Below, piece after piece: positions 53,210-61,684 of a DNA stretch of 64,000 nucleotides. The position numbers were made by a program, and so were the translations under genes. The stretch is from Pseudomonas poae. GTDB taxonomy: Bacteria; Pseudomonadota; Gammaproteobacteria; Pseudomonadales; Pseudomonadaceae. The first letter of the stretch is position 1, and each line of letters begins with the position of its first letter. Below the pieces are notes generated by a model. That model saw only the letters and a program-made list of their open reading frames with translations. It did not search any database and was not told where the DNA came from. Location of the stretch: assembly GCF_001439785.1 (NCBI RefSeq), contig NZ_JYLI01000027.1:1-64000 (forward strand). Reading direction: 5' to 3'.

Positions 53210-54616
53210 TTACTCGCCTGCGGCGCCCGAGGCATCGGTGCCGCTGCGTTTGCGCTTGCTGCTGCTACTGCGCCGACGCTTTTTGGGCGCAGCGCCTTCG
53301 CCGTCGCCTTTGCTGCCCAGGTCACGAATCATGTCGCGGCGCCCACTGTCGTTGGCGTCCTGGTAATCGGTCCACCATTCGCCCAGGCCGTCGGTCTGCT
53401 CACCGGCGCTTTCACGCAGCAGCAGGAAATCGTAGCCGGCACGGAAGCGCGGGTTGTCCAGCAGCATGTCGGCGCGTTTGCCACTGCGGCGTGGCAGGCG
53501 CTCCTGCATGTCCCAGATCTCGCGGATGGGAATGGTGAAACGTTTCGGGATGGCGATGCGCTGGCATTGCTCGGTGATCAGCTCGTGAGCGGCTTCCTGC
53601 ATCGCCGGAATCGGCGGCATGCCGCGATCCTGCAGGCGCAACACGCGTTTGGGCAAGGCAGGCCATAGCAGCGCGGCAAACAGGAACGCCGGGGTGACCG
53701 GTTTGTTCTGCTTGATGCGCAGGTCAGTGTTGGTCAACGCTTCGCTGATCAGGGTGTGGGTGTACGTCGGGTTGTATTCCAGGGCTTCGGCGCTGGCCGG
53801 AAACAGAGGATCGAACAGCTGCAGGTCGACGAGCATTTCAAAGGTGTCAGCCGCATAACCCGAGAGAAACAGCTTGAGCACTTCTTCGAACAACCGCGCC
53901 GAGGGGATTTCGCGCAGCATCGGGGCCAGTTCGCGAATCGGTGCGGCGGTGTGTTTCTCGATGCCGAAATTCAGCTTGGCGGCAAAGCGCACGGCCCGCA
54001 GCATACGTACCGGGTCTTCCTGGTAGCGCTGCGTCGGTTCACCGATCAGGCGGATCAGGTTGTTGCGAATATCGGGCACGCCATTGGCGTAATCGAGGAT
54101 GCGCTCGCTGACCGGATCGTAATACAGCGCATTTATGGTGAAGTCGCGGCGCTGCGCGTCTTCTTCCAGAGTGCCGTAAACGTTATCGCGCAGGATGCGC
54201 CCACTTTCGTTGCGGGAAGACTGGTTGGTGTCTTCCTCTTCATCGTTTTGCGGATGACCGGCACGGAAGGTCGCGACTTCGATGATTTCGCGACCGAAGT
54301 GAATGTGCACAAGCTTGAAACGGCGACCGATGATGCGCGCATTGCGAAACTCGGCACGCACCTGTTCGGGCGTGGCACTGGTGGCGACGTCGAAATCCTT
54401 GGGCGTGATATTGAGCAGCATGTCACGTACGCAGCCGCCCACCAGATAGGCCTGGTAGCCGGCGTTCTGCAAACGTTCGACGATGTTCACCGCGTAGCGG
54501 CTGAACTGAGCGCGCTGCAATGAATGCTGATTGCTGTTAAGCACTTCAGGCGTGCTGCGAATGTGTTGCGTACGACGCACGGGAGAACGGAATGACTGGA
54601 ACAACTTCTTCAGCAT
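53210..54616 (-). CDS. pcnB: Poly(A) polymerase I
   Basis: 468 residues. The nucleotidyltransferase head has YLVGGCVRDMLLNITPKDFDVATSATPEQV (the G-G and D-x-D active site), RRFKLVHIHFG and RRDFTINALYYD; the CCA-adding-like body follows, and the last 40 residues are Arg/Lys/Ser-rich (KKRRRSSSSKRKRSG), likely RNA-binding. It adds 3' poly(A) tails that promote RNA decay. ATG at 54616 (MLKKLFQSFRSP) is preferred over a GTG three codons earlier. Downstream of crcZ on the same strand. Confidence 0.96.
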   Translation of the reverse strand: MLKKLFQSFRSPVRRTQHIRSTPEVLNSNQHSLQRAQFSRYAVNIVERLQNAGYQAYLVGGCVRDMLLNITPKDFDVATSATPEQVRAEFRNARIIGRRFKLVHIHFGREIIEVATFRAGHPQNDEEEDTNQSSRNESGRILRDNVYGTLEEDAQRRDFTINALYYDPVSERILDYANGVPDIRNNLIRLIGEPTQRYQEDPVRMLRAVRFAAKLNFGIEKHTAAPIRELAPMLREIPSARLFEEVLKLFLSGYAADTFEMLVDLQLFDPLFPASAEALEYNPTYTHTLISEALTNTDLRIKQNKPVTPAFLFAALLWPALPKRVLRLQDRGMPPIPAMQEAAHELITEQCQRIAIPKRFTIPIREIWDMQERLPRRSGKRADMLLDNPRFRAGYDFLLLRESAGEQTDGLGEWWTDYQDANDSGRRDMIRDLGSKGDGEGAAPKKRRRSSSSKRKRSGTDASGAAGE

Positions 54617-54765
54617 GGGATGCACTGTTTGAAGGAATGTTCGGCCATAACGAGGAATGACCGCATGATGGGCCGGGATTCTAGCATTTAGTCAGGGGAT
54701 GGTGTAGGAACAAGCTGCAAGCGTTGCTCTGAAAGCTTCAAACGACTGCCGGGAGGGGTAAAACG

Positions 54766-55134
54766 CAGAAACTACAAGGGGAGCCGAAGCTCCCCCAGAA
54801 GTAGTTGCGTACTCTATTTTTATTATTAGTGTCGGGCTTCTTGTTTTTATTGATCGCCCTCGTCAGGAAGCTTCACCTTCATGACACTCCCAATTGGGAG
54901 CCAAGAGCAAACGGATTGCTTTGGTCGCTGTGTTGCTGATCTACGATCCAACCAGTTCAGGCTCTGCCTTAGGGCAGTTTTTGTTGTTCTCGGCCTGGTT
55001 GCGGGGCAAGCCCCAAATGCAACGCCTCTCCAAAAGAATCAGTTAGCTGCGCCTCCGCCGTGTTGTTTTTGTTATGCGTGAGTCGATTCGTCTTATTTTT
55101 ATTGTCTTGTTCAGAGCTTGTTATTGTTTTTGTA
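54766..55134 (-). ncRNA. crcZ: Small regulatory RNA CrcZ
   Basis: The minus strand between cbrB and pcnB carries CrcZ in its standard place. It is rich in A-rich Hfq sites: strict AAYAAYAA motifs at 55128-55121, 54988-54981 and 54827-54820, plus several looser AACAAAAAC or AATAAAAAC stretches. The 3' hairpin GGGGGAGC-TTCG-GCTCCCC lies within an outer ACTAC/GTAGT stem (54771-54805). The 5' end near 55134 is deduced from a sigma-54 promoter; total about 370 bases, close to the CrcZ of P. putida. CrcZ titrates Hfq-Crc and so relieves carbon catabolite repression when CbrAB senses poor carbon. End points are approximate. Confidence 0.9.
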
Positions 55135-55144
55135 CTAAGCATAT

Positions 55145-55160
55145 AGCAGGGTGCGTGCCA
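55145..55160 (-). promoter_or_regulatory. Sigma-54 promoter of crcZ
   Basis: On the minus strand TGGCACGCACCCTGCT has GG and GC ten bases apart and matches the -24/-12 consensus. It predicts a start near 55134. Confidence 0.85.
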
Positions 55161-55220
55161 ACTTTAGCGACGCCCAGCAAAAGCAGGGGGTTGAGACGGT
55201 TTCAGGTTTTTTGCCGACGA

Positions 55221-55260
55221 AAAAAAGCCGGGGCTTCGTTACCGTAAGCCCCGGCTTTTG
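55221..55260 (-). terminator. cbrB terminator
   Basis: AAAAGCCGGGGCTT and AAGCCCCGGCTTTT form a 14-pair stem around CGTTACCGT; on the minus strand seven Ts follow. It isolates cbrB from crcZ, which then has its own promoter. The loop contains a GTAAC half-site. Confidence 0.85.
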
Positions 55261-55310
55261 TTACGCGAAATATCCGCGGTAACAGTTTTTTCACATCTGA
55301 GGGTGTTACC
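55238..55310. promoter_or_regulatory. Cluster of GTTAC/GTAAC sites, probable CbrB activator region
   Basis: TGTTAC (55259-55264) and GTAACA (55279-55284) form a dyad with a 14-base centre. Further half-sites are GTTACC at 55238 and TGTTACC at 55304. They sit about 105 to 175 bases upstream of the crcZ start, as expected for CbrB enhancer sites. Confidence 0.75.
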
Positions 55311-55325
55311 TGTGAGGGCGCCCCC

Positions 55326-56753
55326 TCAACTCTCGCTGGCAACGCCGGTCTTGCGCCGCGGAATGCCCAGGCGCTGACGCCGTTCCCACAGGCATTTGCG
55401 GCTCACACCCAGCTTGCGCGCCAGTTCGGTCTCGGTCATGTGATCCTGGTGCTCCAGCACGAAATGCTGAAAGTAATCTTCCAGTGACAGGTCTTCGGTC
55501 GGCTCATGACTGGTGTTGCTGCCGCCCGGTTGCGGCGCCAGGCCGATGAAGTCGTCATCCTCCAGATCACTGAGTTCGATATCGATACCCAGCAGCTCGG
55601 CGGAAATCTCCGGGCTCTCCGACAGGATGACCGCGCGCTCCACTGCGTTTTCCAGTTCGCGCACGTTACCTGGCCACGAGTAGTGCCGAATCGCCTGCTC
55701 GGCGTCCGGAGCAAACTTCAGGTCGGTACGGTTGATGCGCGCGCTCTGGCGCAGCAGGAACGCACTGGCGATCTCGTTGACGTCGGCGCCACGCTCACGC
55801 AGGGCGGGCAGCTTGAGGGCGATCACGTGCAGGCGGTAATACAGGTCTTCACGGAACTGGCCGATCTTGGCCAGGCTCTTGAGATCCCGGTGGGTCGCGG
55901 CGATCAGGCGCACATCAACCTTCTGCGACTGCACCGAGCCGACGCGTCGAATCTCGCCTTCCTGCAATACCCGCAGTAACCGCGCCTGCGCTTCCAGTGG
56001 CAGTTCGCCAATCTCGTCAAGGAACAGGGTGCCGCCATCCGCCGCTTCCACCAGCCCCGCACGCCCGGCGCTGGCGCCAGTGAACGCGCCTTTTTCGTGG
56101 CCGAACAGCTCGGACTCGATCAGGGATTCGGGGATTGCCGCGCAGTTCACCGAGATCATTGGCGCCTTTGCGCGCCGGGAGAGATTGTGCAGCGCACGCG
56201 CCACCAATTCCTTACCGGTGCCGGACTCGCCCTGGATCAACACGTTGGAGTCGGTGGGCGCCACTTTGCGGATTTTGCTGTACAGATCCTGCATGGGCGG
56301 GCAGGAACCGATGATGCCGATCTCGCCATTGCTGTTGTCGACGCCCGGTTTTTCGGCGGTTTTGCCGGTCGGGCGCGGTTCGGCCGGTGTGCCGCCGGAC
56401 GACTGACGGTCACGCAGGATGCGCGCCACGGCCTGGAGCATCTCGTCGTGGTCGAACGGTTTGGCGATGTAGTCCACCGCGCCCATCTTCATGGAGTCCA
56501 CGGCCGAACGCAGGCTGGCGTAGCTGGTCATGATCAGCACCGGGGTGCCCTGGCCCAGCTTGATCAGCTCGGTGCCCGGTGCGCCGGGCAGGCGCAGGTC
56601 GCTGACAATCAGGTCGAACGTGGGAATGCTGAATCGCTCCTGCGCTTCCTGCACCGAGCCTGCTTCGCTGACCTGGTACTGATTGCGCTCAAGCAGGCGA
56701 CGCAAGGCAGAGCGGATGATGGTTTCGTCTTCGACGATCAAAATGTGCGGCAT
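55326..56753 (-). CDS. cbrB: NtrC-type response regulator CbrB
   Basis: 475 residues. Receiver domain 1-120 with phosphoacceptor Asp52 (DLIVSDLRLPG); AAA+ domain with Walker A GESGTGKE at 175-182 and the sigma-54 loop GAFTGA at 222-227; C-terminal Fis-type helix-turn-helix (ETELARKLGVSRKCLWERRQRLG). Phosphorylated by CbrA, it activates crcZ through sigma-54, and the needed promoter and sites are directly downstream. It lies 22 bases after cbrA. Confidence 0.97.
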   Translation of the reverse strand: MPHILIVEDETIIRSALRRLLERNQYQVSEAGSVQEAQERFSIPTFDLIVSDLRLPGAPGTELIKLGQGTPVLIMTSYASLRSAVDSMKMGAVDYIAKPFDHDEMLQAVARILRDRQSSGGTPAEPRPTGKTAEKPGVDNSNGEIGIIGSCPPMQDLYSKIRKVAPTDSNVLIQGESGTGKELVARALHNLSRRAKAPMISVNCAAIPESLIESELFGHEKGAFTGASAGRAGLVEAADGGTLFLDEIGELPLEAQARLLRVLQEGEIRRVGSVQSQKVDVRLIAATHRDLKSLAKIGQFREDLYYRLHVIALKLPALRERGADVNEIASAFLLRQSARINRTDLKFAPDAEQAIRHYSWPGNVRELENAVERAVILSESPEISAELLGIDIELSDLEDDDFIGLAPQPGGSNTSHEPTEDLSLEDYFQHFVLEHQDHMTETELARKLGVSRKCLWERRQRLGIPRRKTGVASES

Positions 56754-56775
56754 TGATTCAATTCTCTCGACGGTC

Positions 56776-59730
56776 TCAGTTCACAGCGGACGTCGCTTCG
56801 ACATGACGCGGCAAGGTCACCCGTATACGGGTGCCGCGTTGGCTTTCAAGGTCAGCCGGGCTGTCGATGGTGATTTGTCCATAATGCTCTTCAACGATGG
56901 AATAGACCAGCGCAAGGCCCAGACCGGTGCCTTCACCGGGATCCTTGGTGGTGAAGAAAGGTTCGAACAATCGGTCCATGATGTTCTGTGGAATGCCGCT
57001 GCCTTCATCTTCCACGATCAGGTCGACCGTGTGCTCGAAAGCCTCGGTCTTGACCCGCACCGCGCCGCCGGCGGGCGTTGCATCGCGGGAGTTGGACAAC
57101 AGGTTGATCAGCACCTGGGCCAGGCGTTGTGAGTCGCCGTCGACCCAGTGTTCCGGGTCGCACAGGTTGAAGAACTGTACCTCGAAATTGCGCCGGTTCA
57201 AGGCCAGCAGCCCAATGGCATCCTGGGCGACTTTTGCCAGGCACACCGCTTCGTCCTGATTCTGATGGGCGCCCGCGTGGGCAAAGCTCATCAGCGATTG
57301 CACGATGCGTGACACACGCTTGGTCTGCTCAAGGATCTGCCCGCTGATCTCGGTGATCTCGCCGTCTTCCTCGCGCTCTTCGCGCAGGTTTTGCGCCAGA
57401 CACGCGATACCGGTAATCGGGTTGCCGATCTCGTGGGCCACGCCGGCGGCCAGGCGACCAATGCTGGCCAGGCGCTCGGAGTGCACCAGCTTGTCTTCGA
57501 GCATCTGGGTGTCGGTCAGGTCTTCCACCAGCAGCACCAGGCCGCTGTTGCCGGGGGCCAGGGGCTCGTCGATGGCGGCCTTGTGCAGGTTGAGCCAGCG
57601 TGTCTGGCCGTCCAGGGCCAGGTGCTGTTTGTGCAAGTGCTCGTCGGGCAGGTTGATAAAACCCTGTAACAATTCCTTCCACGGATCGCCGAGGGTATTA
57701 AGGCGTGAGCCCACCACCCGCTGCGCGGCGATACCGGTGAGTTCTTCCATGGCCTTGTTCCACATCAGGATCTCCTGATCCTTGGCCAGGGAGCACACGC
57801 CCATCGGCAACTCCTGCAAGGTCTGGCGGTGATAGCGGCGCAGGGCGTCGAGTTCGGCGGCAAGGCCTGTGAGGCGCGAGTGGTAGTCCTCCAGCCGGCT
57901 TTCGATGAAGTGGATGTCTTCGGTCACATAGTTTTCGCCGCCGGCTTTGTAGGGCAGGAAGGTTTCCACCATGTCCTGGGACACGCTGGGGCCCATCAGG
58001 CCGGACAGGTTGGCTTCGATACGGTCACGCAGGCGGCGCAAGGCGTAGGGGCGGCGTTCGTCGAATGGCAGGTACAGGTCACGCAGCGCCTGTTCGACTT
58101 CCTTTTGCGCGGCCTTGGCGCCCAGCGGCTTGGCCAGTTGGGTGGCGAACTCCTGAGGCGAGGCCGCGTGCAGTTCGCGGCGTTGCGGACGGCGTACGTT
58201 GTCCACCGCGCAGGCTTCGGCGGCACTGGTTTCTTCGGGGCTGGCGTTGGTGAACAGCGAGATCAGCGTGAACATCAGCACGTTGGCCGCCAGCGAGGCA
58301 ATTGCCGCCATGTGCCAGCTGGTGTCGTCGAGCACGTAGATCATGTTCAACAGCGGGATATAGAAACCCTGCAGGTTGCCAACCAGCGGCAGCAGCATGG
58401 TCACCACCCACACGAGAATGCCCGCCAGCAGCCCGGCGATAAAACCGCGACGGTTGGCGGTCGGCCAGTACAACACCGACAACACACCCGGCAAAAACTG
58501 TAGGGTGGCGACGAAGGCGACGATGCCCAGATTGGCCAGGTCCTGGCCGGCACCCAGCATCAGGTAAAAGCCGTAGCCAGCCATGATGATCGCGACAATC
58601 AGCGCGCGGCGCGTCCATTTCAGCCAGCGGTAGATATTGCCTTCGGCCGGCGGCTGATAAAGCGGCAGCACCAGATGGTTGAGCGCCATGCCCGACAGCG
58701 CCAGGGTGGTGACGATGATCAGCCCGCTGGCCGCCGACAGACCGCCGACGTACGCCAGCAAGGCCAGGGCCGGACTGTTGGCGGCGATGCCGATGCCGAG
58801 GGTGAAATACTCCGGATTGGTAGTGGCCCCAAGCTTGAGCCCGGCCCACAGGATCAACGGCACCGCCAGGCTCATCAGCAGCAAAAACAGCGGCAGGCCC
58901 CAGCTGGCGCTGACCAGCGAGCGCGGGTTGAGGTTTTCGGTGAACGTCATGTGGTACATGTGCGGCATCACGATCGCCGAGGCGAAGAACACCAGCAGCA
59001 GCGTGCGCCAGGGGCCTTCCTGCAGCGGCGTGTGCAGGGCGGCGAGGGCGGTCTGGTTTTGCAGCAGCCACAGTTCCAGTTGCTGCGGGCCGTCGAACAC
59101 GCCGTAGAGCGCATACAGGCCGACGCCGCCAATGGCGATCAGCTTGATCACCGATTCGAAGGCAATTGCAAACACCAAGCCTTCGTGTTTCTCGCGGGTT
59201 GCGATATGCCGTGAGCCGAAGAAAATCGTGAACAGCGTGATCAGTGCACAAAAGGCCAGGGCCACGCGGTGCTGCACCGGCTCGCGGGTGAGGATGCTGA
59301 TGGAGTCGGCCACCGCCTGGATCTGCAGGGCCAGCAAGGGCAGTACGCCGATCAGCATGAAAATGGTGGTAAGCGCGCCGGCCCAGGTGCTGCGAAAACG
59401 GAAGGCGAAGAGGTCGGCCAGGGACGACAGCTGGTAGGTGCGGGTGATTTTCAGGATCGGGTACAGCAGCACCGGCGCCAGCAAAAAGGCGCCGGACACC
59501 CCGAGGTAGCTGGAGAGAAACCCGTAGCCATACTGGTAGGCCAGGCCCACGGTGCCGTAGAACGCCCAGGCGCTGGCATACACGCCCAGGGACAAGGTGT
59601 AGGTCAACGGATGGCGAATGATCGCCCGCGGGATCATGCCGCGCTCACTGATCCAGGCGACGGCGAACAGCGCGGCCAGGTAGGCGGCGCTGATCAACAG
59701 CATCTGGGTGAGGCTAAAGCTCATCGGCAT
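56776..59730 (-). CDS. cbrA: Sensor kinase CbrA with sodium-solute symporter domain
   Basis: 984 residues. The first about 500 form a sodium:solute symporter-like part with roughly 13 membrane helices, and a STAC-like linker and a PAS domain follow (LPMGVCSLAKDQEILMWNKAMEELTG). Then comes the kinase: H-box VAHEIGNPITGIACLAQNL, N-box INLLSNSRDA, G-boxes DEGSGIPQN and GEGTGLGLALVY. It senses carbon/nitrogen state and may transport histidine. Start ATG at 59730; a second ATG at 59724 is equally possible. The start overlaps the end of the small gene cbrX by 17 (or 11) bases. Confidence 0.97.
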   Translation of the reverse strand: MPMSFSLTQMLLISAAYLAALFAVAWISERGMIPRAIIRHPLTYTLSLGVYASAWAFYGTVGLAYQYGYGFLSSYLGVSGAFLLAPVLLYPILKITRTYQLSSLADLFAFRFRSTWAGALTTIFMLIGVLPLLALQIQAVADSISILTREPVQHRVALAFCALITLFTIFFGSRHIATREKHEGLVFAIAFESVIKLIAIGGVGLYALYGVFDGPQQLELWLLQNQTALAALHTPLQEGPWRTLLLVFFASAIVMPHMYHMTFTENLNPRSLVSASWGLPLFLLLMSLAVPLILWAGLKLGATTNPEYFTLGIGIAANSPALALLAYVGGLSAASGLIIVTTLALSGMALNHLVLPLYQPPAEGNIYRWLKWTRRALIVAIIMAGYGFYLMLGAGQDLANLGIVAFVATLQFLPGVLSVLYWPTANRRGFIAGLLAGILVWVVTMLLPLVGNLQGFYIPLLNMIYVLDDTSWHMAAIASLAANVLMFTLISLFTNASPEETSAAEACAVDNVRRPQRRELHAASPQEFATQLAKPLGAKAAQKEVEQALRDLYLPFDERRPYALRRLRDRIEANLSGLMGPSVSQDMVETFLPYKAGGENYVTEDIHFIESRLEDYHSRLTGLAAELDALRRYHRQTLQELPMGVCSLAKDQEILMWNKAMEELTGIAAQRVVGSRLNTLGDPWKELLQGFINLPDEHLHKQHLALDGQTRWLNLHKAAIDEPLAPGNSGLVLLVEDLTDTQMLEDKLVHSERLASIGRLAAGVAHEIGNPITGIACLAQNLREEREEDGEITEISGQILEQTKRVSRIVQSLMSFAHAGAHQNQDEAVCLAKVAQDAIGLLALNRRNFEVQFFNLCDPEHWVDGDSQRLAQVLINLLSNSRDATPAGGAVRVKTEAFEHTVDLIVEDEGSGIPQNIMDRLFEPFFTTKDPGEGTGLGLALVYSIVEEHYGQITIDSPADLESQRGTRIRVTLPRHVEATSAVN

Positions 59731-59890
59731 CTTTTTGGCTCTGCAGGATGAAAGTCACGACGATCAGGATCAGCCACAGCAGATAAGGGCGATACCAGGC
59801 GCCCGTGGCGTCGATCCACCAATCCATGATGGCGGGGGAAAACAGGTAGATCCCGACGACCAGCAGCAGGACCAATCGATAGATGTACAT
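59714..59890 (-). CDS. cbrX: Small membrane protein CbrX overlapping cbrA
   Basis: 58 residues, read directly from the minus strand. It begins MYIYRLVLLLVVGIYLFSP and has a second hydrophobic segment (YLLWLILIVVTFILQ), so probably two membrane helices with a WWIDATGAWYR loop. AGAGG five bases before the ATG at 59890 supports translation. The stop (59716-59714) lies inside the first codons of cbrA, indicating translational coupling. A small gene of this sort upstream of cbrA is known in Pseudomonas as cbrX. Its role is not clear from sequence. Confidence 0.85.
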   Translation of the reverse strand: MYIYRLVLLLVVGIYLFSPAIMDWWIDATGAWYRPYLLWLILIVVTFILQSQKDADEL

Positions 59891-59952
59891 GTTGGCCTCT
59901 GATTAAAAAACTGCCGCGATGGTAACGGATGCCGGGCCGGCTGCAAGCGCCT

Positions 59953-60840
59953 TCAACTCAATTGCGCTTCGGCCAGGGTAAGCGTGCGCGGAATCTGTAG
60001 CGGATCCCAGTGCCGGATGCCCCAGTCCAGCAGTTCGCGTGGGCTGGCGTGAAGCAGTTCGTCACCAGGTTGCTGGCCGAGGGCGCGCAAGGCGCGCAGC
60101 AGCAGCGGCGTGGCCTGGTCCTGAGTCAGTGGCGGTGAACGGTAGGATTTACCCAGCTTGTTGCCGTCCGGCTGCACGATCAGTGGCACGTGCAGGTAGC
60201 GCGGCTGGCGCAGGCCCAGCAGCTCCTGCAGGTACAGCTGGCGCGGCGTAGAGTCGAGCAGGTCGGCGCCGCGCACGATGTCGGTCACACCCTGCCAGGC
60301 ATCGTCGAGTACCACGGCCAATTGGTAGGCGTACAGACCGTCGCGGCGGCGGATGACGAAATCGCCAGCCTCGCGACCCAGGTGCTGTCGGAATTCACCC
60401 TGAACGCGATCAGTAAAATGGTAGGCAAGCTCCGGCACGCGCAGGCGGATCGCTGCATCCTGCTGGTCGTGACCGGCGTTGCGGCACAAACCGGGGTAAA
60501 TCCCGTTGTAGGGTTCCAGCTGTTTGCGTGAGCAGGTGCACGCGTAAGCCAGGCCATGGTTGAACAGGTCGTTCAGCACCTTGGCGTAGGCGTCGTGCCG
60601 TTCGCTTTGCCGGACCAGATCGCCATCCCATTCGAAGCCATAGCTTTCCAGCGCATGCAGGATGGCGGCCTGGGCGCCGGGTTCTTCGCGGGGAGGGTCG
60701 AGGTCTTCCATGCGCATCAGCCAGCGGCCGTGGTTGGCGCGGGCGTCGAGGTAGGAGGCAAGGGCGGCGACCAGGGAGCCGAAATGCAGGTGGCCGCTGG
60801 GCGTGGGGGCGAAACGCCCTATATAGGTAGAGGCTGTCAT
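59953..60840 (-). CDS. gluQ: Glutamyl-Q tRNA(Asp) synthetase
   Basis: 295 residues, a shortened glutamyl-tRNA synthetase without the anticodon-binding domain. HIGH-type motif GRFAPTPSGHLHFGSLVAAL; zinc site CTCSRKQLEPYNGIYPGLCR; KMSKS-type NKLGKSY. It attaches glutamate to the queuosine base of tRNA-Asp. The gene sits directly after dksA, as in E. coli and most Pseudomonas. A terminator separates it from dksA. Confidence 0.96.
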   Translation of the reverse strand: MTASTYIGRFAPTPSGHLHFGSLVAALASYLDARANHGRWLMRMEDLDPPREEPGAQAAILHALESYGFEWDGDLVRQSERHDAYAKVLNDLFNHGLAYACTCSRKQLEPYNGIYPGLCRNAGHDQQDAAIRLRVPELAYHFTDRVQGEFRQHLGREAGDFVIRRRDGLYAYQLAVVLDDAWQGVTDIVRGADLLDSTPRQLYLQELLGLRQPRYLHVPLIVQPDGNKLGKSYRSPPLTQDQATPLLLRALRALGQQPGDELLHASPRELLDWGIRHWDPLQIPRTLTLAEAQLS

Positions 60841-60879
60841 GGGCCGGATACTACTGGAAACAGGAACGCCAGATACACA

Positions 60880-60903
60880 AATGGGGCGTTTGCACGCCCC
60901 ATT
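60880..60903 (-). terminator. dksA terminator
   Basis: AATGGGGCGT and ACGCCCCATT form a ten-pair stem with a four-base loop, 20 bases after dksA on the minus strand. Only a short T-run follows, so gluQ may get some read-through. Confidence 0.6.
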
Positions 60904-60922
60904 CGTTTCAGTTCGGCAGGAA

Positions 60923-61366
60923 TTACTTGCCGACCTGTTTTTCCTTGATTTCAGCCAAGGTCTTGCAGTCTACGCACAGGTCTGCGGTTGGGCGGGCTTC
61001 CAGGCGGCGAATACCGATCTCGACGCCGCAGGATTCGCACCAGCCGTATTCCTCGTCCTTGATCAGTTGCAACGTTTTGTCGATCTTTTTGATCAGCTTG
61101 CGCTCGCGATCACGGGCGCGCAGCTCCAGAGCGAACTCTTCTTCCTGGCTGGCACGGTCGGCCGGGTCAGGGAAGTTGGCTGCTTCGTCCTTCATGTGGT
61201 CAACGGTACGATCAACCTCCTGCATCAAGTCCTGTTTCCACTTGTTCAGGATCTTGGTGAAGTGCTCGCGCATGGGCTCGCCCATGTACTCCTCGCCCTT
61301 TTTTTCCACATAAGGGTCGAAGCCGCCGAGGCCTTGAGTCTGCTGTTGCTTTGCTTGGGTGGACAT
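60923..61366 (-). CDS. dksA: RNA polymerase-binding transcription factor DksA
   Basis: 147 residues. The coiled-coil part (about 30-105) has the tip residues in FPDPADRASQEEE, whose two aspartates (D-P-A-D) act in the polymerase secondary channel. The zinc finger is CESCGVEIGIRRLEARPT then CVDC. With ppGpp it represses rRNA and activates amino-acid genes. ATG at 61366 (MSTQAKQQQ) is chosen; the frame runs six codons further up. It contains all four cysteines, so it is the zinc-dependent DksA type. Confidence 0.97.
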   Translation of the reverse strand: MSTQAKQQQTQGLGGFDPYVEKKGEEYMGEPMREHFTKILNKWKQDLMQEVDRTVDHMKDEAANFPDPADRASQEEEFALELRARDRERKLIKKIDKTLQLIKDEEYGWCESCGVEIGIRRLEARPTADLCVDCKTLAEIKEKQVGK

Positions 61367-61684
61367 GAATAGACCGCCTCTCACTCTTCTAATCCATTGC
61401 GCAGGATTGCAACGTCACCGACACCTGCCGGCCCTGCGGCTGCAAGCGGGCGAACTTACCAGATAGATTCGGGGTGCGCCACTCCCGGTTGTCGAGGCAT
61501 CTCGACAGGGCTGCCAACCGCTGCAGCCCGCCATGGTTAGGCGTGGAGCGCCTCGAAGGTTGATTTTAGTCGTTTTGCTGGCACGTGCTGGCCCATGTGG
61601 GGCGGCCGAACAGGCAATAGAGCATGTATTAACGCAAGGGTTCGGTAGAATCCTGACTTTGTTCTCACGCTTTAAGGAAGGCTA
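61367..61684. other. dksA-aminotransferase divergent region
   Basis: 318 bases without a gene between divergent genes. I see one perfect dyad, TGTCGAG-GCAT-CTCGACA (61490-61507), and the strong AAGGAAGG ribosome-binding site of the aminotransferase. No clear promoter could be fixed for either gene. Confidence 0.5.

Noticed and set aside
54881..55081. Plus-strand 66-codon ORF between pcnB and cbrB
   Set aside because: It is antisense to the sRNA CrcZ, whose Hfq motifs, promoter and terminator explain the region better.
61595..61620. Possible -24/-12 promoter TGGCACGTGCTGG before the aminotransferase
   Set aside because: The GG is present but no GC follows at the required ten-base distance.
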